Below, piece by piece: positions 36,027 through 44,259 of a stretch of 64,000 bases of DNA. The translations under genes were made by a program, and so were the position numbers. Under the pieces are notes generated by a model that saw only the letters and a program-made list of their open reading frames with translations, did not search any database and was not told where the DNA came from. How positions within the stretch are numbered: position 1 is the stretch's first letter; every line of letters begins with the position of its first letter. Where the stretch lies: contig NZ_CP036278.1 in the NCBI RefSeq assembly GCF_007748035.1, positions 3,596,001 through 3,660,000 on the forward strand. The letters are read 5' to 3'. The stretch comes from Aeoliella mucimassa (lineage in GTDB: Bacteria; Planctomycetota; Planctomycetia; Pirellulales; Lacipirellulaceae).

Positions 36027-36848
36027 ATGGTGACTGAACGCCGGACAAAACTGCTTGAGATCGTCCGCCGGCAAGGGTTTGCCTCCCTTCCCGACTTGGC
36101 GGAGACGCTCGACGTTTCGGAGTCCACCGTGCGGCGTGATCTCGATTATCTCGAGAAAACAGGCATGGCCCGGCGCACCCATGGTGGGGCGTTTTACGCG
36201 GGGCCCAAGCCGCAGCTAGCTCACTTCCAGAGCCGTCAGGAAGCACAGTGGGGCAAAAAGCGGGCGATTGCTCGCGTAGCGGCCTCCCTGATCGGGGGGG
36301 TCGATACCCTGCTGCTCGACGGGGGGAGCACCACCTACGAGCTCGCTCGCCTGATGACCGGCACGCCGATGCAGGTGGTCACCAACTCACTTCCGGTGGC
36401 CAATCTGTTCAGTTCCCGGCCTGAGGTCGGGCTGATCGTCGTGGGCGGCTACCTGCAAAGTACTTCCGGTGTGCTTTTAGGCACGTACGCCGAGCAGATG
36501 CTAAGTTCCCTTAGGGTTCGGACGGCCGTAATCAGCGCTGCCGGAGTGACCGATACCGGGCTCTACAACAGCAATCACATGACCGCTACGACGCAGCAAG
36601 CGATGATTCGGGCGGCGGATCAGGTGATTCTGGTGGCCGATAGCACCAAATTCGGGCACCAGAGCATTGCTAAGGTGTGCGACCTCCATGAAATCGATCA
36701 CGTGGTAGTCGACAGCCAGGTGGAAGAATCCTGGCAGAAAACTATCACATCGGCCGGCGTCCAGCTATCACTGGCTGACGAGCTGGCGGCCGACAGTCAT
36801 CCCGTCACCGACGGCCGCGCTGCGACGCAGGCCGATTCCTCTCTATAG
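36027..36848 (+). CDS. DeoR-family regulator of the microcompartment operon
   Basis: A 273-aa sugar-responsive repressor. Residues 1-57 are the DeoR winged helix ([20 protein letters not shown], then [10 protein letters not shown]). Residues 75-235 are the DeoR sensor domain with the phosphosugar-binding patterns [34 protein letters not shown] and VADSTKFG. The next gene starts 11 bp downstream and the operon runs in the same direction, so it probably represses its own operon until a fucose- or rhamnose-derived phosphosugar appears; a DeoR gene heads PVM-type BMC loci generally (known). The ligand is inference. Confidence 0.93.
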   Translation: MVTERRTKLLEIVRRQGFASLPDLAETLDVSESTVRRDLDYLEKTGMARRTHGGAFYAGPKPQLAHFQSRQEAQWGKKRAIARVAASLIGGVDTLLLDGGSTTYELARLMTGTPMQVVTNSLPVANLFSSRPEVGLIVVGGYLQSTSGVLLGTYAEQMLSSLRVRTAVISAAGVTDTGLYNSNHMTATTQQAMIRAADQVILVADSTKFGHQSIAKVCDLHEIDHVVVDSQVEESWQKTITSAGVQLSLADELAADSHPVTDGRAATQADSSL

Positions 36849-36859
36849 AACCTACGCCG

Positions 36860-37582
36860 ATGAGCACCGCCACCCTCCCCCGCAGCGAAGTCGAGCGTAT
36901 CGTCCGCGAGATCGTTCAACGCCAATTTTCGTTTCCTCCTTCGTGTGGTTGCGACAAGGTGTCGACCGGCGCCGCGGTGGAACCCAACCTGGTGGTGAGT
37001 GTTTCGGCCCGCCATGTCCACCTGACCGACGAGCACGTTGAAACTCTGTTCGGCCCTGGGCACACGCTGACGCCGGCCAAGGACCTGTACCAGGATGGCT
37101 TCTTCGCTGCCGAAGAAACCGTGATGGTGGTCGGCCCCCGCCGGCGGATGCTTCCGAGTGTCCGCGTGCTGGGCCCTACCCGATCGTTCAGCCAAGTGGA
37201 ACTCGCGTTTACCGATGGCATCTCCCTGGGCATTAACTTGCCTGTGCGGGCGAGCGGCAAGATCGAAGGAACTCCCGGCTGCGTGCTGGTCGGCCCCGCG
37301 GGGGTGGTTGAGTTGCCCGAGGGGGTGATTCGCGCCGAACGCCATGTGCATATGAATCAGCGCGACGCCGAGTTCTACGGCGTCAAGAATGGCGACCGCA
37401 TGAACCTGCGAATTGAATCGTCGTGCTCCATGCTGCTGGAAGACCTGCTGGTTCGCGCCGACGACACCAGCAAACTGGAAGTGCACATCGATACCGACGA
37501 AGGCAACGCGGCCGACCTGGACCATGCCATGAGTGTGAAACTCGAAAAGCAAGAACCTTGCAGTTGCCAGTCGAAGCATTAA
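36860..37582 (+). CDS. pduL: PduL-type phosphate propanoyl/acyltransferase
   Basis: A 240-aa microcompartment phosphotransacylase converting acyl-CoA and phosphate to acyl-phosphate and CoA, which regenerates CoA inside the shell. Both zinc-binding blocks of the family are present: [20 protein letters not shown] and [13 protein letters not shown]. Residues 6-22 ([18 protein letters not shown]) form an amphipathic helix typical of encapsulation peptides, separated from the body by a Cys-rich linker. In the PVM pathway its substrate would be lactyl-CoA. A Cys-containing tail (EPCSCQSKH) ends the protein. Confidence 0.95.
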   Translation: MSTATLPRSEVERIVREIVQRQFSFPPSCGCDKVSTGAAVEPNLVVSVSARHVHLTDEHVETLFGPGHTLTPAKDLYQDGFFAAEETVMVVGPRRRMLPSVRVLGPTRSFSQVELAFTDGISLGINLPVRASGKIEGTPGCVLVGPAGVVELPEGVIRAERHVHMNQRDAEFYGVKNGDRMNLRIESSCSMLLEDLLVRADDTSKLEVHIDTDEGNAADLDHAMSVKLEKQEPCSCQSKH

Positions 37583-37696
37583 GCAGTTTGATTTCGAGGC
37601 TCGCTGACTCACCACAGAGTCACCCGCCATGTTGAATACGTGTTTTATTGAACCAACCAAGCAACCTTTTTCCTTTTTCAAACGAGGACAACAACG

Positions 37697-37993
37697 ATGG
37701 CTAAAACAGTGGAAGCGCTCGGCATGATCGAGACCAAGGGCTTCGTGCCGTTGGTCGAGGCAACCGACGCAATGCTCAAGGCAGCAAACGTCAGCTTCAT
37801 GTCGTGGGATAAAGTCGGCGCCGGCCTGGCTGCCGTGTTCGTTACCGGCGATGTCGCTGCGGTGAAAGCTGCTACCGACGCTGGTGCGACCGCTGCGGGA
37901 CGCATTGGCGAAGTCGTCAGCGTGCAGGTGATTCCCCGCCCGCATGAAGACGTCGACAACGTTCTGAAGAAGAAGCCGGCAGCCAAGAGCTAA
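37697..37993 (+). CDS. BMC-H hexameric shell protein 1
   Basis: A 98-aa single-domain BMC shell protein ([40 protein letters not shown]). Six copies form a hexagonal tile with a central pore; the pore loop here is DKVGAG. The C-terminus is extended and Lys-rich ([10 protein letters not shown]), unlike the second copy. GAGGA lies 10 nt before the ATG. It is separated from the second BMC-H gene by only 54 bp. The two paralogues diverge enough to give distinct pores. Confidence 0.97.
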   Translation: MAKTVEALGMIETKGFVPLVEATDAMLKAANVSFMSWDKVGAGLAAVFVTGDVAAVKAATDAGATAAGRIGEVVSVQVIPRPHEDVDNVLKKKPAAKS

Positions 37994-38047
37994 CCAGAAC
38001 CAACCACCACTAAGAATACACCTCATAAATTGACTGAAAGGTCTACC

Positions 38048-38317
38048 ATGCAACAAGCTATTGGACTCGTTGAAACAAAGGGGCTCGTTCCGTTGGTCGA
38101 AGCGACCGACGCCATGGCCAAGGCAGCCAACGTAACGGTTGAAAAGCGCGTCGACCTCGGCGGTGGCCTGGTCACCACGGTTGTCAGCGGCGACGTTGGT
38201 AGCGTGCGTGCTGCTGTCGAAGCTGGTGCGGCTGCTGCCAGCCAGGTTGGCGAGTTGATTTCGAGCCATATTATTGCCCGTCCTTCGGATGGTGTGATTT
38301 CGGCTTACTTCAGCTAA
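38048..38317 (+). CDS. BMC-H hexameric shell protein 2
   Basis: An 89-aa BMC-H protein ([40 protein letters not shown]) with pore loop VDLGGG and a short C-terminus (ISAYFS). ATG preceded by GAAAGG; a TTG-type start six codons upstream is less likely. Together with copy 1 it would form the shell facets; no BMC-T (tandem-domain) gene is in the locus. Confidence 0.97.
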   Translation: MQQAIGLVETKGLVPLVEATDAMAKAANVTVEKRVDLGGGLVTTVVSGDVGSVRAAVEAGAAAASQVGELISSHIIARPSDGVISAYFS

Positions 38318-38369
38318 TCAGTAGTAACTGCGGACAAGGAACTCACTCCCTCTCACAGGCGCAAGAACC

Positions 38370-39557
38370 ATGAAGGTTTTAATCGCGAACTTAGGCTCCA
38401 CCAGCTTTAAGTATCGTTTGTTCGACATGGACGACGAGCGCCAACTTGCACGCGGTGGTGTGGAACGCATCGGCGCGGAGCAAAGTTCGGCCTTTGTAGA
38501 GATCGATGGCACACGTCGCGATTTGACGATCGTGGCCCCCGACCATGCCGTGGCGGTTGAGCAATGTTTGGCTCAACTCACGGATGCCGAACAAGGTTGC
38601 CTGGCCTCGGCCGACGAGGTTACCGCGATTGGATTCAAAGCGGTACACGGCGGTCGAGTGGGTGGAGTGCGACGCGTGGATAACGATGTGCTGGTGGCCA
38701 TGGAGGATGTGGCCACCGTCGCACCGGCTCACAACCCGCCGTACATTGCGGCCATGCGGCAGATGAACGAAGCACTGCCGCATATCCCCCTGGTGGCGGC
38801 TTTTGAGACTGGTTTCCACGAGACCATCCCTCCGCGATTGAAACACTATGCGGTTCCGACCGAATGGGCGGACCAATACGGCATCAAGCGATATGGCTTT
38901 CACGGCGCGAGTCATCGCTACGTGGCCGGCCGTGTCGCGGAACTGACCGGCAACCATGAGCTGCGAGTGATTTCGTGCCACTTGGGTGGTTCGAGCAGTG
39001 TGTGTGCCATTCGCCACGGCGAGAGTGTCGCCACGTCGATGGGCATGAGTCCGCAATCGGGATTGCCACAGAACAATCGGGTAGGCGACTTCGACCCGTT
39101 TGCTCTGCCAACCTTGATGGAACGCACCGATACCACCCTGCCGGCGGCCTTGGAACTGCTGGCCAACCAGTGTGGACTGCAAGGCCTTTCCGGCACGAGC
39201 GGCGACGTTCGCGACTTGGCCACTGCGGCCGAGGCAGGCGACCAGCGGGCTCAACTGGCGATCGATGTCTATACCACGAGCGTTCGGCATTACATCGGCG
39301 CTTACCTGGTGGAACTCGGCGGAGCCGATGTGCTGGCCTTTGCCGGCGGCATTGGTGAGAACGGGCACGACATCCGTCGCGCGGTCTGCCAGAACCTGAG
39401 CGAGTTGGGCATCGTGCTCGACGAAGCGAAGAACGCCGAAGCAAGAAGCGAAGGCTCGATTCATGCCGAGGGAAGTCGCACGCAAATCTGGATTGTTCCG
39501 ACCAACGAAGAATTGATAGTCGCTCGGCAGGTGCGTGACCTGCTCGGGCAAGTTTAA
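38370..39557 (+). CDS. ackA: Acetate kinase (acyl kinase) of the microcompartment operon
   Basis: A 395-aa ASKHA-fold kinase making ATP and acid from acyl-phosphate. Signature stretches are NLGSTSFKYRLFD (phosphate 1 loop), KRYGFHGASHRYVAGRVAEL (catalytic His region), VISCHLGGSSSVCAIRHGES, and the adenosine-binding LAFAGGIGENGHDIRRAVC. The first signature has ST in place of the usual SS. In the PVM pathway it would turn lactyl- or acetyl-phosphate to lactate or acetate with ATP gain. No encapsulation peptide is evident. The stop is followed 25 bp later by the next gene. Confidence 0.95.
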   Translation: MKVLIANLGSTSFKYRLFDMDDERQLARGGVERIGAEQSSAFVEIDGTRRDLTIVAPDHAVAVEQCLAQLTDAEQGCLASADEVTAIGFKAVHGGRVGGVRRVDNDVLVAMEDVATVAPAHNPPYIAAMRQMNEALPHIPLVAAFETGFHETIPPRLKHYAVPTEWADQYGIKRYGFHGASHRYVAGRVAELTGNHELRVISCHLGGSSSVCAIRHGESVATSMGMSPQSGLPQNNRVGDFDPFALPTLMERTDTTLPAALELLANQCGLQGLSGTSGDVRDLATAAEAGDQRAQLAIDVYTTSVRHYIGAYLVELGGADVLAFAGGIGENGHDIRRAVCQNLSELGIVLDEAKNAEARSEGSIHAEGSRTQIWIVPTNEELIVARQVRDLLGQV

Positions 39558-39582
39558 AGCAAACTCCATTGAGGCTCCGGAA

Positions 39583-39891
39583 ATGTTTCTCGCCAAAGTG
39601 ATTGGCTCGCTGGTATCGACGCAGAAGGTAGATACCCTGCGTGGCCACAAGCTGCTGATGGTCGAGCCGTATCGCCTCGATTCCACGAATCGTACCGATC
39701 TGGTTAGCGCCGGTCGTACGTTCGTTGCTGTCGATACCTTGGGAGTTGGCCAAGGCGACATGGTACTCATTACCCAGGGTTCCAGTGCTCGCTTGACGCC
39801 CGAAACCAAGAACTTGCCGATCGACACCGTCGTGATTGGTATCGTCGACCGCGTGGTTGTCGAGCAGAACACGGTCTTCGACCAGCAATAA
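39583..39891 (+). CDS. BMC-P pentameric shell protein 1 (EutN/CcmL-type)
   Basis: A 102-aa vertex protein: [20 protein letters not shown], then [20 protein letters not shown] and [13 protein letters not shown], the standard EutN/CcmL pattern. Five copies cap shell vertices. The start at 39583 is chosen over an in-frame start at 39535 because the latter overlaps the end of ackA and adds non-family sequence. This is one of three BMC-P genes in the operon. Confidence 0.95.
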   Translation: MFLAKVIGSLVSTQKVDTLRGHKLLMVEPYRLDSTNRTDLVSAGRTFVAVDTLGVGQGDMVLITQGSSARLTPETKNLPIDTVVIGIVDRVVVEQNTVFDQQ

Positions 39892-39929
39892 ACATCTCCC
39901 CCGCCTCCGACCCCAAAGCTCTCCCTATC

Positions 39930-41366
39930 ATGATGCAGATCGACGAACAAACGCTTCGCAATGTGGTTGCGCAAGTGCTCGCCGAAGTCGGCAATCTGCC
40001 GGCGGCCACGAGCACGAATGGCTACTTCGGCCGTCACGGTGTGTTTACCTGTGTCGACGAAGCGGTAGCCGCTGCAAACGAAGCGTTCGACCAACTTAGC
40101 CGCCGGACGATTGAAGATCGCAAGCGAATTATCGATCATATTCGCCGCATTTCGATTGATCAGTGCGTCGAACTCGGCACCATGGAGATGAACGAAACGG
40201 GTGTCGGGCGGCTGGAACACAAAATCGAAAAACTCAAGACGCTCGGCGAACGCACGCCTGGCGTCGAGTTCCTGAAGTCCGAAGTCTTCAGCGGCGACCA
40301 CGGCCTGGCGGTGATCGAACGGGCGCCGTTCGGTGTGATCGGTGCCATCACGCCGGTCACTCACTCGCTGCCGACCATCACCGGCAACGCAGTGAGCATG
40401 ATCGCTGGCGGCAACACCCTGGTGGTCAACCCGCATCCAAGCGGTAAGAAGGTGGCCGCCGAAGGGGTACGTCGCTTCAATCAAGCAATTGCTGCCGACC
40501 TGGGCATCGACAACCTGATTTGCGTGATTGCCGAGCCGACGCTTGAGTCGGCCGACGCCATCTTCCACCACCGCGACATCGCCTGCATTTGTGTCACGGG
40601 TGGCCCCGCGGTCGCCCGCGCGGCACTCAATAGCGGCAAGCGAGCGGTCGTCGCTGGTCCAGGCAACCCACCAGTGGTGGTCGATGCCACGGCCGACTTC
40701 GATCGGGCTGCTCGCTCGATCATCCAAGGGGCGGCTTACGACAACAATCTGCTGTGCATTGCCGAGAAGGAAGTGTTCTGCACCGAAGCGGCTTTCGATC
40801 CGATGATGGACGCCATGGAGCGGGCTGGTGCGGTGCGACTGACGGCCATGGAAATCGAGCGACTTACCGCCGCGGCGATCACCACGGTCGGCGAGGGCGC
40901 GCATCGACACGACGTTCCGGCGAAGGAGTTCATCGGCCAGGATGCGGCCGTGCTGGCTCGCGCCGCAGGACGCGAAGTGCCCGCGGATACCGAATTGCTG
41001 TTTGGCGAGACCGACGAAACCAACCCGTTTGTGCCAGTCGAGCAGATGATGCCCTTCGTGCCGTTCGTGCGTTGCCGCGATATTGAAGAGTGCATCGCCA
41101 AGGCCAAGTTCTACGAGCACGGCTTCCGTCATACGGCCATCATCCACACGAACAATGTTCGCCACATGACGATGATGGGTCGTGCGATGGACACGACTCT
41201 GTTCGTGAAAAACGGCCCCTCCACCGCGTCGCTCGGCCTGGGTGGCGAAGGGTACCTTTCGTTCTCCATTGCCACCCCGACTGGCGAGGGAGTGACCACG
41301 CCGATCACGTTTACCCGCGAGCGACGTTGCTCGCTGATCGACGACCTGCACATCCTTGGTCGTTGA
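39930..41366 (+). CDS. pduP: CoA-acylating aldehyde dehydrogenase (PduP/EutE-type)
   Basis: A 478-aa NAD-dependent enzyme converting an aldehyde and CoA to acyl-CoA inside the compartment. The catalytic cysteine is in [16 protein letters not shown] (PduP/EutE pattern); [20 protein letters not shown] and [15 protein letters not shown] are family blocks. Residues 4-20 ([17 protein letters not shown]) are an encapsulation peptide helix, followed by a Thr/Asn linker. In the PVM pathway the substrate is L-lactaldehyde from the aldolase. Start codon may be 39930 or the next ATG, 39933. Confidence 0.96.
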   Translation: MMQIDEQTLRNVVAQVLAEVGNLPAATSTNGYFGRHGVFTCVDEAVAAANEAFDQLSRRTIEDRKRIIDHIRRISIDQCVELGTMEMNETGVGRLEHKIEKLKTLGERTPGVEFLKSEVFSGDHGLAVIERAPFGVIGAITPVTHSLPTITGNAVSMIAGGNTLVVNPHPSGKKVAAEGVRRFNQAIAADLGIDNLICVIAEPTLESADAIFHHRDIACICVTGGPAVARAALNSGKRAVVAGPGNPPVVVDATADFDRAARSIIQGAAYDNNLLCIAEKEVFCTEAAFDPMMDAMERAGAVRLTAMEIERLTAAAITTVGEGAHRHDVPAKEFIGQDAAVLARAAGREVPADTELLFGETDETNPFVPVEQMMPFVPFVRCRDIEECIAKAKFYEHGFRHTAIIHTNNVRHMTMMGRAMDTTLFVKNGPSTASLGLGGEGYLSFSIATPTGEGVTTPITFTRERRCSLIDDLHILGR

Positions 41367-41381
41367 TAGGAAACAAGTCCC

Positions 41382-41642
41382 ATGCTCAAAGCCACGGTTG
41401 TTGGATCCGCGACCTCTACGGTTAAGCACCCTTCGCTCGAAGGCGTGCGGATGCTCGTGGTGCAACCGTACGCCCCCGATGGCACGTCGCCCGACGGCCA
41501 CCCGTTGCTGGCGATCGACACCGGCTACGGCGCCGGCCATGGCGACCAAGTGGTGATCACCAGCGATGGTCGCTACTCGCGAGAGAACTTGCATAACGAT
41601 AACACCCCAGTCCGCTGGACCGTCATTGGAATTTGCGATTAA
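41382..41642 (+). CDS. BMC-P pentameric shell protein 2
   Basis: An 86-aa EutN/CcmL protein (MLKATVVGSATSTVKHPSLE; LLVVQPYAP-type strand; GHGDQVVITSDGRYSRE; RWTVIGICD). It lies 15 bp after the dehydrogenase gene, and its stop TAA is immediately followed by the GTG start of the next gene. It differs clearly from the other two BMC-P copies. Confidence 0.95.
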   Translation: MLKATVVGSATSTVKHPSLEGVRMLVVQPYAPDGTSPDGHPLLAIDTGYGAGHGDQVVITSDGRYSRENLHNDNTPVRWTVIGICD

Positions 41643-41906
41643 GTGACACTCACTCAAGAACAACTCGAATGGATTGTGAGCGAAGTCGTCCGGCGACTTC
41701 GTGCGGCCGGCTATGGCGACAACGCTTCGCCTGCCGCGGCTTCTGCGACGACCACCCTGGCGATCACCGATCGGCTTGTGACCTTGGCCACCTTGGAAGG
41801 CAAGCTACAAGGAGTCGCGGCGGTGCAGGTCGGTTACAAGGCGATCGTCACCCCTGCGGTGGTCGACCATTTGAAGGAAAAACAAATCACCTTAGTGCGG
41901 CAATAA
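41643..41906 (+). CDS. Small microcompartment protein with encapsulation-peptide-like N-terminus
   Basis: An 87-aa protein starting from GTG directly after the stop of the previous gene (translational coupling). Residues 4-24 (LTQEQLEWIVSEVVRRLRAA) form an amphipathic helix like those on the operon's PduL and dehydrogenase. An Ala/Ser/Thr linker follows (residues 25-40). The remaining 47 residues (ITDRLVTLATLEGKLQGVAA ... AIVTPAVVDHLKEKQITLVR) recall the C-terminal strand-helix of PduM and of EutQ/GrpN-like proteins, ending in VTPAxxDxLKEKxI. I infer a structural or assembly factor, not an enzyme. Confidence 0.85.
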   Translation: MTLTQEQLEWIVSEVVRRLRAAGYGDNASPAAASATTTLAITDRLVTLATLEGKLQGVAAVQVGYKAIVTPAVVDHLKEKQITLVRQ

Positions 41907-41938
41907 ACCGCGCGTCCCCCTCCATCCCACACACTGCC

Positions 41939-42223
41939 ATGCGTATTGCCAAAGTCATCGGAAACGTCGTGCTCAGTCGCAGCCACCCGGATCTCGCGGG
42001 CGGATCGCTGCGTTTGGCGATTCCCATGACGCTCGACGAACTTCGCACCAACGCGGAGCCAGCCGGCGAGGAACTGGTGGTGTGGGACTACCACGGGGCG
42101 GGCCTCGGTTCGTTGATCGCCTTGAGCGAAAGTGGCGAAGCGGCCCAACCGTTCCGCCCCCAGACGAAACCTGTTGATGCTTACAACTCGGCGATTCTCG
42201 ACACGTTGCGGTTCGATCGTTAA
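41939..42223 (+). CDS. BMC-P pentameric shell protein 3
   Basis: A 94-aa EutN/CcmL protein (MRIAKVIGNVVLSRSHPDLA; LVVWDYHGAGLGSLIALSES; AAQPFRPQTKPVDAYNSAIL). The start ATG is 32 bp after the previous stop. It has a longer C-terminal stretch after the pentamer fold than the other two (FRPQTKPVDAYNSAILDTLR), which is usual for PVM third pentamers as far as I recall. Confidence 0.93.
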   Translation: MRIAKVIGNVVLSRSHPDLAGGSLRLAIPMTLDELRTNAEPAGEELVVWDYHGAGLGSLIALSESGEAAQPFRPQTKPVDAYNSAILDTLRFDR

Positions 42224-42305
42224 CCGCTCCGCTGCGACGACGCTCGCCGACTAACCAAGACACTTCATACATCTCACAATCACCCTCCCGACTTTGAGGC
42301 CTATC

Positions 42306-43190
42306 ATGATGAATATCCACCGGATGAAGCAGGAAATCTGCGAAATCGGCGATCGCATCTACAAGAAGGGATTCGCGGCTGCCAATGATGGCAACATTAC
42401 CTACCGCGTTAGCGAAAACGAGGTGCTTTGCACGCCGACGATGCACTCGAAGGGTTTCCTGAAGCCCGACGACATCTGCCTGATCGATATGCAAGGCAAC
42501 CAGCTTTCGGGCAACAAGAAGCGTTCGAGCGAAGCCTTGCTGCACATCGAAATCATGAAGGCCCGGCCCGACGTCAAAAGTGTGGTGCACTGCCACCCGC
42601 CACACGCAACCGCTTTTGCGGTAGCTCGCGAGCCGATTCCGCAGTGCATTCTGCCTGAGGTCGAAGTGTTCCTGGGCGACGTGCCGATCACCAAGTACGA
42701 AACCCCTGGCGGCCAGGCATTTGCCGAGACCATTCTGCCGTTCGTGAAAAACACGAACGTCATTCTGCTCGCCAACCATGGCACGGTCAGCTACGGCGAA
42801 AACGTCGAGCGGGCGTACTGGTGGACTGAGATTCTCGACGCTTACTGCCGCATCCTGATTCTCGCCAAGCAGGTGGGCAACGTGTCGTACCTGAATCAAG
42901 AGAAGTCGCAGGAACTGCTCGACCTGAAGCAGAAGTGGGGTTTTGACGACCCACGGTTGCACAAGGAGTTCGAGAATTGCGACATCTGCGCGAACGACAT
43001 CTTCCGCGAGAGCTGGCACGATGCAGGAGTGGAGCGCCGCGGTTTCCCCGCTCCCCCCCCGATGCCCGCCAGCAAGCCCGCGCCGGCAACGCCAGCCCCC
43101 GCACCGGCACCAGCTAGCCCAGCCGCTGCCGATCAGGAAGCCATGGTGCAACTGATTACCCAGCGAGTGATGGAAGCCTTGGCAAAGTAG
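42306..43190 (+). CDS. Class II aldolase (fuculose/rhamnulose-1-phosphate type) with C-terminal encapsulation peptide
   Basis: A 294-aa zinc aldolase splitting a 6-deoxyketose-1-phosphate to DHAP and L-lactaldehyde. The fold is FucA-like: GFAAANDGNITYRV substrate loop, KKRSSEALLH (catalytic Glu), VVHCHPPHATAFAVA (zinc histidines) and ILLANHGTVSYGE (third zinc His). After residue 245 comes an Ala/Pro linker (PPPMPASKPAPATPAPAPAP) and a C-terminal amphipathic helix (DQEAMVQLITQRVMEALAK), the same packaging signal as on other operon proteins but at the opposite end. ATG 42309 is an alternative start. The exact sugar (fuculose or rhamnulose) is not decided by sequence alone. Confidence 0.93.
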   Translation: MMNIHRMKQEICEIGDRIYKKGFAAANDGNITYRVSENEVLCTPTMHSKGFLKPDDICLIDMQGNQLSGNKKRSSEALLHIEIMKARPDVKSVVHCHPPHATAFAVAREPIPQCILPEVEVFLGDVPITKYETPGGQAFAETILPFVKNTNVILLANHGTVSYGENVERAYWWTEILDAYCRILILAKQVGNVSYLNQEKSQELLDLKQKWGFDDPRLHKEFENCDICANDIFRESWHDAGVERRGFPAPPPMPASKPAPATPAPAPAPASPAAADQEAMVQLITQRVMEALAK

Positions 43191-43270
43191 CTCGCGACCG
43201 AGCGACGCTTTGCGGTTTTCGTTCATCGTTTCCTCACGCGAATCATGACATTCAACAACGGATCTTGGAG

Positions 43271-44212
43271 ATGAAAGTAAGCATTATTGGCGGTGGTGGA
43301 CTCGTTGGTTCGTGTGCTGCCTTTGCGCTGCAAACCGGCGGCATCGTTCGCGAGATCAGCTTGCTCGATGTCAACGTCGAGCTGGCTGCTGGTCAGGCGC
43401 TCGACCTGCTTCATGGCGGGCCGAGCGTGGCCGATCAGGTGATTAACTCCGGCAGCTACGAGCACATACCCACCAGCGATGTGATTTGCATCACCGCGGG
43501 TCTGCGTCGTAAGCCGGACGAAAGCCGGCTCGATCTGATCAATCGCAATGTCGATTTGTTCATGACGATCCTCGAAGGGGTAAAACAAGCCGGGCCGAAG
43601 CCCGACGCGATTGTGGTGGTGGTTTCGAACCCGGTCGACGTGCTCACCTACTTGGCGGCCGATCGACTCGGTTTGCCGGCCACGCAAGTGATTGGCCTCG
43701 GCACACAGCTCGATACCATTCGCTTTCGCAGCCTGATCGCTCAGGAGCTGAAGGCTCCCCCGACTCAGGTGAAGTCGCTCATTCTCGGCGAGCATGGCGA
43801 CAGCATGGTGCCGATCTGGTCGAGTGCTACCATCGCCGGGTTGCCGATCGACAAGTACCCTGGCTGGAACGCCAACCTGGCGAACCAGTTGTTCACTCGC
43901 ACCAAAGGAAGCGGTGCTGAGGTGATTCGCGGCAAAGGTGGTGCTGGGTTTGCAGTCGGCATTGCGATTCAAGACGTGATCGAGGCCATCGCGCTCGACA
44001 GTCGTCAGGTGCTGCCGGTTTCGAGCGTGCAAAACGGATGCTACAACATTCGTAACGTTGCGTTGTCGGTGCCGACCGTGGTTGGTCGCAAGGGTGTGAT
44101 CGATCGGCTTGAGGTCGAACTTTGGCCGAAGGAAATGCAAGGCCTCCGCAACAGCGGCAACGTGCTACGACAAACCGTCGAGACGGTGCTCGCCCGAGTT
44201 GGTCGCGGCTAA
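43271..44212 (+). CDS. Lactate/malate dehydrogenase of the microcompartment operon
   Basis: A 313-aa NAD-dependent 2-hydroxyacid dehydrogenase of the LDH/MDH family: SIIGGGGLVGSCAAFALQT (NAD loop), ITAGLRRKPDESRLDLINRN (mobile loop arginines, MDH-like RKP), VVVVSNPVDVLTYLAAD, and LILGEHGDSMVPIW (catalytic His). It ends the operon. In published PVM models it recycles NAD made by the aldehyde dehydrogenase; whether it acts on pyruvate, lactaldehyde or another carbonyl is not known here. No encapsulation peptide is visible, so it may be outside the shell or enter with a partner. Confidence 0.92.
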   Translation: MKVSIIGGGGLVGSCAAFALQTGGIVREISLLDVNVELAAGQALDLLHGGPSVADQVINSGSYEHIPTSDVICITAGLRRKPDESRLDLINRNVDLFMTILEGVKQAGPKPDAIVVVVSNPVDVLTYLAADRLGLPATQVIGLGTQLDTIRFRSLIAQELKAPPTQVKSLILGEHGDSMVPIWSSATIAGLPIDKYPGWNANLANQLFTRTKGSGAEVIRGKGGAGFAVGIAIQDVIEAIALDSRQVLPVSSVQNGCYNIRNVALSVPTVVGRKGVIDRLEVELWPKEMQGLRNSGNVLRQTVETVLARVGRG

Positions 44213-44259
44213 CATCTGTCAGCCAAATTAGCAGCACCTCCACTGGACACGAAAGCCGT

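Noticed and set aside
37697-38317. A tandem BMC-T shell protein
   Set aside because: The two BMC domains are separate genes with their own starts and a 54-bp gap, so they are two BMC-H proteins.
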